From contig JASVEC010000068.1 of assembly GCA_030770535.1 (NCBI GenBank), positions 44,739 to 108,738 of the forward strand: DNA of 64,000 nucleotides, written 5' to 3'. Both the position numbers and the translations under genes were made by a program. Below are positions 55,611 through 64,000 of the stretch, one piece after another. How positions within the stretch are numbered: the stretch's first letter is position 1; every line of letters starts with the position of its first letter. The stretch comes from Batkoa obscura. Taxonomy: Eukaryota > Entomophthoromycota > Entomophthoromycetes > Entomophthorales > Batkoaceae. The notes under the pieces were generated by a model. The model was not told the DNA's origin, ran no database searches, and was given only the letters and a program-made list of their open reading frames with translations.

Positions 55611-56937
55611 AAATGAGTTCAGCGGCATTGTTAATAATTCAAATTTTCAGTTTATAATTAATCAACTTGGGATTCATAAATATTGATTATTTTATTATTC
55701 TAATTTGGTCAAAATTTAAAAGTATACTTTTTTTTGATTTTTTTTATCCTCTTTTTCCATTTCCCTTTTTTTTAAAATCAGCCAAGTTATAACATAATAA
55801 AAAGATACATCTATTGTTCCCCACTTTTATTTGTGCTCTATGTTTTATGTTTACCTTACCTCCCCATTGTGTTATTGTCAAGGTAATAAGATTAATAAGA
55901 TTAATAAGATTAAAAAAGAAAACAAAGTTGAAGTTTAATTGTTTGTAACATTAAAATTAATAATTAGCATTTATACTTTAAACTAAATTTGTTAACTTGA
56001 TGCACTTACAAATTGGTAACTTTCGACTTTATGATTTATCACCGATTAAAGTAATATAAGGTCACATTGAAGTACATATAGATCTATATTTCAATTGTGC
56101 CCACTTTTGAATTAGATCATTTTAGTACCAAGGCTACTAATCACTTTATTTGTGTATTTATGTACTTGTGTAACTAAAAACTTTTTCGACTGCTATTAAT
56201 AGTAACTCACCCTCCTATATTTATTTAATCCGGTTTTAATATGTGCAAATTAATGGTTTAGGACTTTACTTTTTAGTATTACATTTCATTTAATATATAC
56301 ATATATATGCGTTGTAATATTTTTGTGAATTAAAGATATTATTAACAATATATCACTTTTTACTGCTAATGGTAGAGTGTATATTATAAAGCCATTTTTA
56401 TAAGCTCTTTGTTTTTCTAAACTAACTTGATATTTAAAAGAAGTAGTCCCCATAGTATAATGAGCTTCAAATGTTAAACTACTTTAATGCTATACTGAAT
56501 AAATATCGACAAATATATTAAGATTATTATGGAACCTAACTAAATTCAAAAATAACGCTTTTGAATTTAGCTGGGTTCTATAACAAAGCTAGATATATAA
56601 TGAAAAGCGCTTTATACTATCTTTAAATTTTGTAAGCATTTCTAAAATGGATTATTTTGAGCTATTAAACTAAATGTACTATAATTAAACTATTGCAAAG
56701 CATCAAATGTTAAAAAATTGTTATATAGGTTAACTTAAAAGCTTGGTTCAAATTTTGTCTAATTTACTATTTTGTTTAATTTTAATAACCTATGTTGGAA
56801 CTTTTTTTGTTTAGTTTTACTCAATAGTTTTTTGAATTTTACGTTATAATAGGAAATATATATAAAAAGTAGATTGGAAAATTTTACTTTTAGTTTTAAT
56901 CGAGTTTTAAATTTACCTATACAAAATTTAGAATTTA

Positions 56938-56960
56938 TGGGGCTGTATTTTTATACAAAA
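56938..56960 (-). repeat. end fragment of TIR element
   Basis: ATGGGGCTGTATTTTTATAC matches one terminus. No opposite end is found. Confidence 0.6.
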
Positions 56961-57033
56961 GCTATCAATTTTTAAATATAACTTTATCAAAATAAAATTT
57001 ATAAAAGTCATCATATAGGGTATTAATATAATA

Positions 57034-57133
57034 TGGGGATGTATTTTTTTGTCTAAGGATTTTACCAACAATCTTTCCACTCAAATAGCGTTTGAAAAAC
57101 GGAAAAATAATGAAATTAAAAAATACATCCCCA
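57034..57133 (-). mobile_element. MITE-like element, well-preserved copy 10
   Basis: 100 bp with perfect tips TGGGGATGTATTTTTTTG and AATACATCCCCA, TA on both flanks, and CCAACAATCTTTCC, CTCAAATAGCGTTTGAAAAA inside. Confidence 0.92.
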
Positions 57134-57352
57134 TATATCGAAATCAAAACAATTAAAAAACATAAACTTAAAAGTTTAAAAGTTATTAAATAACTTAAAT
57201 AAGTAATTTTAATGTAATAAAATCATTTTATTTAATTTGTTACATTATATTATCAGAGCTATTTAACTATAATTTGTTTTTAAAAAATACTGTTAAAAAA
57301 GCCGTATATTAAATTTAAAAATAATTTGAATTTGTAAATTAGTTTAATATAT

Positions 57353-57450
57353 TGGAGATGTTTTTTTTGATTTCATTACCTCTTCCATTTTTTAGTACTA
57401 TTTAAACAAAGATTGTTAGTAAAATTCTTAAACAGAAAAATCTATCCTCA
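57353..57450 (+). mobile_element. MITE-like element, copy 11
   Basis: 98 bp. TGGAGATGTTTTTTTTGA, TTTCATTACCTCTTCC, AGATTGTTAGTAAAATTC and TCTATCCTCA follow the family order. The TA flanks are lost. Confidence 0.8.
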
Positions 57451-58090
57451 GATAGTGTCTTTTGCAATTAAATGATAGATATTTTTATATTAAATCAAAA
57501 TAAAAAACTCCAAATTAATTATATTATATAAAGTATAGTTAAATTAATTATTAAATATTAACTACAAAAAAAGGATATTTTGGTGAATTAATATATAGAT
57601 AGGCTAAAATGTGAAATATCGCTTTGTCAGTCCCATGATTAATTATAACATAACAATCGCCTAAGCTGTTGTGTTCTCGAGCTCAGAGGAAATCAATTCC
57701 ACGTCCTTAGTTTGATTTGGTTGAGGATTTCTAGTTCCATCCCAAAGAACACCATCTTCTCATTTTGATATTTATACTTTTCAGAGTACAAAAGAGATTT
57801 TCAACTATTAGTTTAGCTGTATTTATATTATTAATTTTCATAATTTATTGTGTCTTTAATTTTATTTTTTCTAAAATGATTACTAATATTATATATATTT
57901 ATAAGCTAAATATTATTACTTATTAAATTATTTTTTATTTATAATATATGTTATATAACTTTTTTTATTGAATATGAAACATATTATGTGAAACCTAGTA
58001 CTCAGTGGTTGAATTCAAAGACAGTTCTTACTTGATTGACTAGTTGTAAGTTGAAAGGTCCTAGTTTATATAATTGATTTTTATAATATA

Positions 58091-58190
58091 TGGGGGTGTT
58101 TTTTTTGACTTCATTATTTTTTCCATTTTTAAGCGCTATTTAAGTGGAAAATTTGTTAGTAAAATTCTTAAATATAAAAATACATCTCCA
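58091..58190 (+). mobile_element. MITE-like element, well-preserved copy 12
   Basis: 100 bp, TGGGGGTG to CATCTCCA with TA on both flanks. It carries GACTTCATTATTTTTTCC and AAGCGCTATTTAAGTGG. Confidence 0.9.
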
Positions 58191-58315
58191 TATATTTAAA
58201 TAATTAGCAAAACATTAGCACTTACATACTTGGTTAAATTATTAGCAAATTTTTAAAATTTCTAAATGTTAAAAGCTGTTTAAGCAAACTTCTTACATTT
58301 TATTATTTTATTATT

Positions 58316-58414
58316 TGGGGATGTTTCTTTTGATTTCATTACTTTTCCATTTTTAAGCGCTATTTAAGTAAAAAGAATGTTAGTAAAATTCTCAAACAAA
58401 AAAATACATCCCCA
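58316..58414 (+). mobile_element. MITE-like element, well-preserved copy 13
   Basis: 99 bp with tips TGGGGATG and CATCCCCA. The flanks are ATT and TTT, so a TA duplication is not visible. The interior has GATTTCATTACTTTTCC and AAGCGCTATTTAAGTA. Confidence 0.88.
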
Positions 58415-59371
58415 TTTGTTTAAATATACATTATAGCTAGGATAAAATCTAAACCAAATTATACATACTTTCAAAAAAATATTTTTATAAATATTTTGCA
58501 TATTTAAGAAATAAAATTCTATCAAGTTAAAAATTACATCAGCTTTGCAAAAAAAGTTTCCTGCTTAAGGAAAATTCTACTTATTCTGATATCAAATAAG
58601 AAAAGCAGGCTTAAATTATTCTAAAGTAGAGCAAAGTTTTTCTCAAGTAAATGACAAATTTTTTGCAAAGATGATGTAATTTTTTTAAAACTTGAAATTT
58701 TATTTGTCAACTGTGCAAAATATTAAGGAAAGTATACCCTTTGAAAATAATATAAAGCTAAAATTTAAATCAAGTTTTTAATGACCAAACAACAAGGTTT
58801 TTGGTTTTTATAAAGTAGATTTATCTAGAAATTACATTAGTAATCCTATCAATTTTATTGATAAATTTATAGGTTTAAATTCTATCTTTAATTTAATCAT
58901 TACTACTAGTTTAGAAAATTAATATAGAATAAGCTCTAAAATTAAGATTTAATATTATTCGTTATTCTCTTAAATTTAACTAATAATTTGTGACTATCCT
59001 TATAGGTCATTTGTTATAAAACGTAAGCATTTAATCATTATTTTTTATAAGTCGTATATATTATGGTATAATTTTTATACCTACAAATTTAAAATACAAT
59101 AACATATCTAATACTATAAACCTGGATTTAATTACTATTTCGCTATAATCGAATCTATTTATATCATAAATAACAAAAACAATGCTTTAGAAAGATGAAG
59201 GCATAATTGTTTTATCAACTTAAATAAATATCACTATGATGAATTGATTACTTTTAATCACAGTAATCAATAAGTTAAAGTGTTAAACAGTAAACTAAGT
59301 AAATATGAATGTATATAAACAAATACCAAAACCAAAACAACTGAATAATTCAAATAATTTAAATTAATATA

Positions 59372-59824
59372 ATGTTTAGTGAACCTTATTTAATTCAATT
59401 TAGTGCCGTATTTGTAACCTTTTTACTATGGTTTTTAAACAGTTTAGTGTTATTAAGTATTCATTTGAAAAATGGTGATAACAGTTTACAATATTCGCAT
59501 GGGCCCACTGTAGCTCATACTGAAGAAACAGGTATCGCTACCACCCATAAAGATCACATTGTAAATATTGAAAAAAATGATCATCGATTACTTAAAGCCT
59601 TTTTGTTCTTATCTGTTGGCGTTATTCTTAATGTAATAGTTGGTGGAAGCAAGACTTCGGGTGACGTGTTCTCTTTAATTGTTTTATTCTCTTTAGCAAT
59701 TAGTTGCATGCTCCACTTTTTAAATTACCGAGCAATCGGTAATGGGTTCTGGGTGCTCCTACTATTAGCTTTATTTGGATTATATATTACGCCTTGGGTT
59801 TACACCAGATCTGGACAAGCTTGA
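59372..59824 (+). CDS. small four-helix membrane protein, unknown
   Basis: 150 residues with four predicted membrane helices: FSAVFVTFLLWFLNSLVLLS (about 10-29), AFLFLSVGVILNVIVGG (about 75-92), FSLIVLFSLAISCMLHF (about 99-115) and FWVLLLLALFGLYITPWVY (about 126-144). The loop between helices 1 and 2 is His-rich (SHGPTVAH, THKDHIVN, KNDH), which might bind metal. The size and helix number recall MAPEG-type enzymes, but I do not see their signature, so I leave the function open. Intronless. Confidence 0.7.
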   Translation: MFSEPYLIQFSAVFVTFLLWFLNSLVLLSIHLKNGDNSLQYSHGPTVAHTEETGIATTHKDHIVNIEKNDHRLLKAFLFLSVGVILNVIVGGSKTSGDVFSLIVLFSLAISCMLHFLNYRAIGNGFWVLLLLALFGLYITPWVYTRSGQA

Positions 59825-60438
59825 ATGTTAACATTAATGCCAAATAAATATTAGTTTCAACCACTTGTTATTGTTATGCGTCAAAATATAACTAAATAAA
59901 CCTATATAAGTTAAAAAATGTAGTTTATTATAATTAAGGAAAAGAGAGCTAAATAATGTTAAAAGTAACAAAATATAATTTGAACATACTATTTCGCCTG
60001 TTATTTTATTTAAGAATTATTTAATAGACTTATTATTTTCACAAAATGGTTGACCAATTAATTTGGTCTATAAATAAAATTCCTTCCTAATAAATCATTA
60101 TAAATCACCAAATTACAAAATATTATATACAAAATATTAAAGTTACAGCATACTTTTATTTATAACCTTTGTTAAAATAATTGGTTCTTAATTGACAGTA
60201 AGAGATATTCTTAAATTTTTATTTTTAGATGCGGTCAAAAGGATGAATTACATCAGCAAAATGCATTTAATTGGCTATAATAAATAACTACCAATCACAT
60301 TAAACATTAGAAGTTTGACTTGAAATTTATTGGAACATTGAGGATATTCGTATTTAAGTTATAAGCTAAGTAAAAGAAGACAAAAGTATCAATTCCTTTT
60401 AATCCTTTTAATCTTTACTATAAAATTAAAAGTACACT
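59825..60438. other. intergenic region before Zn2Cys6 gene
   Basis: About 610 bp, AT-rich, no gene or clear site recognised. Confidence 0.6.
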
Positions 60439-61500
60439 ATGTTTGAAGAAGAAACAGGACATACAGGTGTTCGAGAATTAGTGAAAAGGGCATGCGATTT
60501 TTGTCGAAGAAGGAAAATCAAATGTGATGGCAATATGGCATGTATGAATTGTATAAAACATAACAAAGGGGATTGTAGTTACGAAAAACCGATCCTTAAA
60601 AGAGGGCCTAAAGGAGCAAGGAATAGGGCATGTACTCTTTCTGATCAACATCGTCCACAAATTGTTAGCACAATCAATACAAATACTGCTGGATTACTAT
60701 TTAATACTTCAAGCGAACAATCGAGATCAAGCTCACCATCGATAATGAAAGAGTTAGGATCTTTATTCTCGTATAATGAAATGCCTTCACCATTTTTGAA
60801 AGAGCATGATTTAAATCCAGTCAGTTTGACTAAAAGACATAGTGAGATAGCTACACCACGTTTTCATCCAAATGACTTTGAAGAGGAAGATGAGTTTGCT
60901 AATGAAAATCTATCGCATATGATGGAAAAAATGAATAACATTAACAGTAATAATAGCAATAGTGGTAGCAACAAAACGATGACTAGCGCCTCAAGCAATA
61001 CAAATGACGATGTCTTGTATAATTTGAGTGAACCTGTGTCAGTTCCTAAAAAAACGACGGGGAGTTACCATATGTTAGTACCACCTAAAGAAGAGTTACA
61101 AAAATTAAACAATTGGCCGTTAACGGAATACGGTATTGATTTTGTTAAGTTAGTGTTATATTTAGGGGACTTGCCACATGACAAATTGAATACGGCTCAG
61201 ATACAAAGCATCGTAAATTATTTTCATAATTTTCATTGCAAAGTGCCTATTTTGGATATCAATAATTTATTTTACTTCTTAAGATGTGAACATAGTGATT
61301 ATGTTAAACATCTGCTGAATGACTTTTTGGTGCTACTAAAATTAACGAATATTAACTTTATAAAGACGGATCAGACTTTATTTGAATGCTGGTTAAATTC
61401 ATTAAACTCTTTTTATCCTGATGATCCCATGAATCCTTTTGCCTTACTCTTATTCGTTTTAGATGCTACTATAGCAAGACTAGCTGTTCTATTAATTTAA
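60439..61500 (+). CDS. Zn2Cys6 transcription factor (353 aa)
   Basis: The zinc cluster near the N-terminus reads RACDFCRRRKIKCDGNMAC then MNCIKHNKGDC (C-2-C-6-C-5-C-2-C-7-C), followed by the family's KRGPKGARNR basic segment. A Ser/Asn-rich linker with an acidic patch (NDFEEEDEFANE) is followed by a conserved-looking segment (LVPPKEELQKLNNWPLTEYG, VNYFHNFHCKVPILDINNLF) that resembles the start of the fungal-specific regulatory domain. It stops at AVLLI, sooner than usual, so the regulatory domain is partial. No intron was found that would extend it. Target genes are unknown. Confidence 0.9.
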   Translation: MFEEETGHTGVRELVKRACDFCRRRKIKCDGNMACMNCIKHNKGDCSYEKPILKRGPKGARNRACTLSDQHRPQIVSTINTNTAGLLFNTSSEQSRSSSPSIMKELGSLFSYNEMPSPFLKEHDLNPVSLTKRHSEIATPRFHPNDFEEEDEFANENLSHMMEKMNNINSNNSNSGSNKTMTSASSNTNDDVLYNLSEPVSVPKKTTGSYHMLVPPKEELQKLNNWPLTEYGIDFVKLVLYLGDLPHDKLNTAQIQSIVNYFHNFHCKVPILDINNLFYFLRCEHSDYVKHLLNDFLVLLKLTNINFIKTDQTLFECWLNSLNSFYPDDPMNPFALLLFVLDATIARLAVLLI

Positions 61501-62395
61501 AAAATACACTCTTTTTATTATTGTAGCTTCTTTTTCTTTAAAGTTTTTAATATGTTACATTATGATATTTATTTTTAAATTTAGATTAAGTTGCTTTAAT
61601 TTCATTGGACAATATTCTATTTTCACCACCATTTATTGTAATTATTATAAAAAATATATATGCTAATTTAGTCTTTATTATAAAACAAATAAAATAAGAG
61701 GGTTCAGTTCAAAAGCTACTCCTAAAACAGCATTTTGAAACACTATAATTTAGTTTTCTAATATCTCAGATTTGGCTAAGTAATAATATTATTTCCAACA
61801 TTTATCATCTTTAAATAATATTAAAATACTTTTATTTCAACTATCTATCCTTATTTTAATAGGTTACTTAAATAACGTTTTGATTATTAAACCATAAAAA
61901 AATGACAGAAGATACAGCTAAAACGAAGTGCTATTTTAATATTTATCTGTTTAAAAATGTATTACGGAATCCTCTGCATTATCGATCATTGATATTAAAA
62001 AACAATCTTTTTGATAGGACCGAAATAAATTTTAAACGATTAAAAAACAACAAAAAGCAGATCCAAAATTAATTTAGGCAAGCTCTTATGATTGGTTGAA
62101 ACTTATCGAATGCCCTGAGTCTGCTAATTCATTGGATAAAAGATAAGATCCCATTATTTGAGTATTAAAGTTTTGAATAATGATGAAAAGAGTGATGGAT
62201 AAAGATTAAAGAATTGAAACGAGATAAAAAGTTTTTTATTTAGTTAGAAAAAGAGAAAAGTAAGCCTTGATTTTTAATATAACCTAAAAGTATAGTGAAA
62301 AATAAATAAAGTAAAATAACAGTAGATAGTAGCATCGTATAAATCAAATAGAAAGATTTTAGTAACAACATTTTTTAAATTAGATTTAATCAAAC
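61501..62395. other. intergenic region before COX12
   Basis: About 890 bp; no gene seen. Confidence 0.6.
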
Positions 62396-62692
62396 ATGAG
62401 TGACAACGAAGTAACCATTCAACTTGAAACTGCACCTTTTGACGCCCGTTTCCCAAACACCAACCAAACCAAACACTGCTGGCAAAACTATGTAGATTAT
62501 TATAAATGCATCAACGCTAAAGGTGAAGATTTCCCAGCTTGCAAACAATTTTATAAAAATTATCGTTCTTTATGTCCTTCCTCTTGGGTAAGTTGAATCT
62601 TTGTATTTATAATCCTTTATTTATTATTAATTTAGACTGAAAAATGGGACGAACAAAGGGAAGCCGGAGTATTCGCTTCTAAAACTAAATAA
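62396..62692 (+). CDS. COX12: cytochrome c oxidase subunit VIb (2 exons)
   Basis: Exons 62396-62587 and 62636-62692 give 82 residues (yeast Cox12 is 83). The protein reads [49 protein letters not shown], then [13 protein letters not shown]. The Cx9C and Cx10C cysteine pairs are the twin motifs oxidised by Mia40 in the intermembrane space. The subunit sits on the intermembrane face of complex IV. The 48-bp intron follows SSW in phase 0, so the terminal 18 residues (including the conserved W-x-x-Q/E-R-x-x-G) come from exon 2. Confidence 0.96.
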
Positions 62693-63000
62693 ATTTCAAG
62701 GTTAAGGTGAATCTTATCATTATTAATTTGATACAAGTATATAATTTAGTAAATTTTAAATTATTCTTTTATATAAAACAATTGACTTGAAAGATCAATT
62801 ATTAATATAACGTTAATGAACCAATGATACAGAAGCATGTAACAGGATGATGAGATAGTATTTTATAGTAGTTAAATAATAATATAGTCAAGACTAGTGT
62901 GTGATGATTGAACACATAATCAAATAATTATAAGGATAATGATTTTAATACGATAACTTATTTATTATTCACACACTAATACATACATATTATAATACTT
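62693..63000. other. COX12 - tail-anchored gene intergenic region
   Basis: 308 bp between convergent genes; nothing recognised. Confidence 0.6.
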
Positions 63001-63666
63001 TTATCTTCTTCTTTTCTTATTGCCGTAAAAATAATTAACTGACACAGCTAACAAGATAGGTATAGCAGCTAAAGTCAACCCTTTAACCCATGAAAAGGTA
63101 GATGAATTTTCTTCTTCTTTATCATGGTTTTCCTTTTCAGTAATGGTAGGTAATAAAGCATCTACCCTTTCGTCCAACATATCCATTCTTCGGATCATTT
63201 GTAAAACTAAGCTCATCATCTCATCTACTTGTTGACAAGTGAGCCTAGCTAAAGCAGCTGTCTCTGGTAAACTGGTGTGGAGTGCATGAGACATGCTATC
63301 TGAGGGTATGCCTTCATCTAAAGATATACTTTGGGTCATATCTAAGTTAATAGTTTCTTTTTCGTCTGGACTATTGATACTTGGTACTGAACTGAAGATT
63401 GAATTTCTTCGATCGCTTAATTGTATGATTGAGCTTGCATAACTATCCATTGAACTCAAACTTATGCTTGTTTTCATATTGCTTTTTTTTTCACTCCCTT
63501 CCATGGATTCGGAGTTACTATTTAGTTTTTTATATCAGTAAGTATAAATGTAAATATTAGATTACCTTAAGTTTTCTTCCTCTCTAGATAAATTATCAGC
63601 TTCAAAATTATAGTTAGATGTCGAGCCATTGTTTCGATATTTCAATTGCTTTTCATTATCTGACAT
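63001..63666 (-). CDS. tail-anchored coiled-coil protein, unknown (2 exons)
   Basis: Exons 63666-63566 and 63517-63001 encode 205 residues starting MSDNEKQLKYRNNGSTSNYN. The N-terminal two-thirds are Ser-rich and acidic (SLSSMDSYASSIIQLSDRRN), likely phosphorylated. A predicted coiled coil (QVDEMMSLVLQMIRRMDMLD to ALLPTI) precedes a C-terminal membrane helix (VKGLTLAAIPILLAVSVNYF) and the basic tail YGNKKRRR, the form of a tail-anchored protein; the basic tail suits mitochondrial outer membrane or ER. I do not recognise a family. The 48-bp intron has phase 2. Confidence 0.78.
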
Positions 63667-64000
63667 TTTAAAATAAAAAAATAGAAAATTATTGTTTTAC
63701 AAATTTTAACAGTCACTTGTTTTAACGCTTTCCTTTCTTTACTTTTTAGCCAATCCCTCTTGCATTTTCTTCTTTTAACCAATGAATCCGGGTGCTTGGT
63801 AGGGCTTTAAGCCAAACATAAGCCAATTAAGATCATTGTCTATCTGGGTGGAATCCACTAAGAATTTTTTGTCTATTTTATCAGGATATCTTTTAAACTA
63901 GATTATATTTGATATTAAACAAATAAAACCATCGTTTCCTGTTTAACTTGCTTCAATCAAATTATCTACTATAGGCCAAGGATTAAATAAAATGTGCACT
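63667..64000. other. window-end intergenic sequence
   Basis: 334 bp upstream of the tail-anchored protein gene. No gene seen. Confidence 0.6.

Larger units (their letters stand above)
55611..59371. other. 3.8 kb gene desert rich in TIR elements
   Basis: No gene seen. Four element copies and one fragment cluster between 56.9 and 58.4 kb, the highest density in the window. Around 57650-57770 is a patch of more balanced composition whose minus strand contains GGAACTAGAAATCC, like a tRNA-Ser anticodon arm; it does not fold as a tRNA. Confidence 0.55.

Noticed and set aside
57650-57770. possible tRNA-Ser from GGAACTAGAAATCC
   Set aside because: The anticodon stem is interrupted and no T arm with GTTCGA or acceptor stem can be folded.
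1-64000. CRISPR arrays, operons, rRNA genes, LTR elements
   Set aside because: Looked for and not seen. The genes have spliceosomal introns and eukaryotic layout, and no reverse transcriptase, capsid or paired long terminal repeats were recognised.

Overview
The window is nuclear DNA of a very AT-rich fungus. The protein set is fungal: RPB1 with a heptad C-terminal domain, two Zn2Cys6 transcription factors, SRV2/CAP, a YMR166C/MME1-like mitochondrial carrier, SUA5, COX12 and small TIM chaperones. Introns are spliceosomal and short (about 45-170 bp), with GTAAGT/GTAAAT donors and at least one exact TACTAAC branch site. COX12 and small TIMs imply respiring mitochondria, which argues against anaerobic gut fungi. 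The base composition, tyrosinases, kelch proteins and CAP proteins would suit an early-diverging lineage such as Entomophthoromycotina, but I cannot fix the species.

Bases 1-23,500 form an accessory, repeat-rich zone. It holds three kinds of secreted low-complexity proteins, a recent inverted duplication (7149-8805 against 19343-20975) whose inner ends stop exactly at the 5' end of tRNA-Ala genes, and a recent direct duplication of an HSP20 gene (9552-10448 and 15490-16386). Between these lie KIN17, a nine-exon Elongin A gene and a secreted CAP protein. A decayed F-box gene lies at 17.9-18.8 kb. A 2.47 kb DNA transposon (21010-23475) with TA target duplications sits 34 bp beyond the right edge of the inverted duplication.

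Bases 23,600-47,600 are gene-dense and mostly housekeeping: SUA5, RPB1, a mitochondrial helical-repeat protein with one frameshift, a kelch membrane protein, the MME1-like carrier, SRV2, a divergent pair of small TIM genes, a divergent pair of tyrosinases and a second CAP protein. Bases 47,600-64,000 are sparse: a third CAP protein with a Ser/Thr-rich stalk, two Zn2Cys6 factors, a four-helix membrane protein, COX12 and a tail-anchored protein, separated by AT-rich deserts.

The most interesting signal is a dispersed inverted-terminal repeat of about 100 bp (12 near-complete copies, one deletion derivative and two fragments). Its two ends align without gaps to the two ends of the resident transposon, and both carry TA target duplications. 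The tips (TGGGGNTGT) and the unequal spacing of the inner motifs at each end match, so the short element looks like a non-autonomous satellite of this transposon group. The transposase has a candidate D-D-E triad that I cannot place in a named superfamily.
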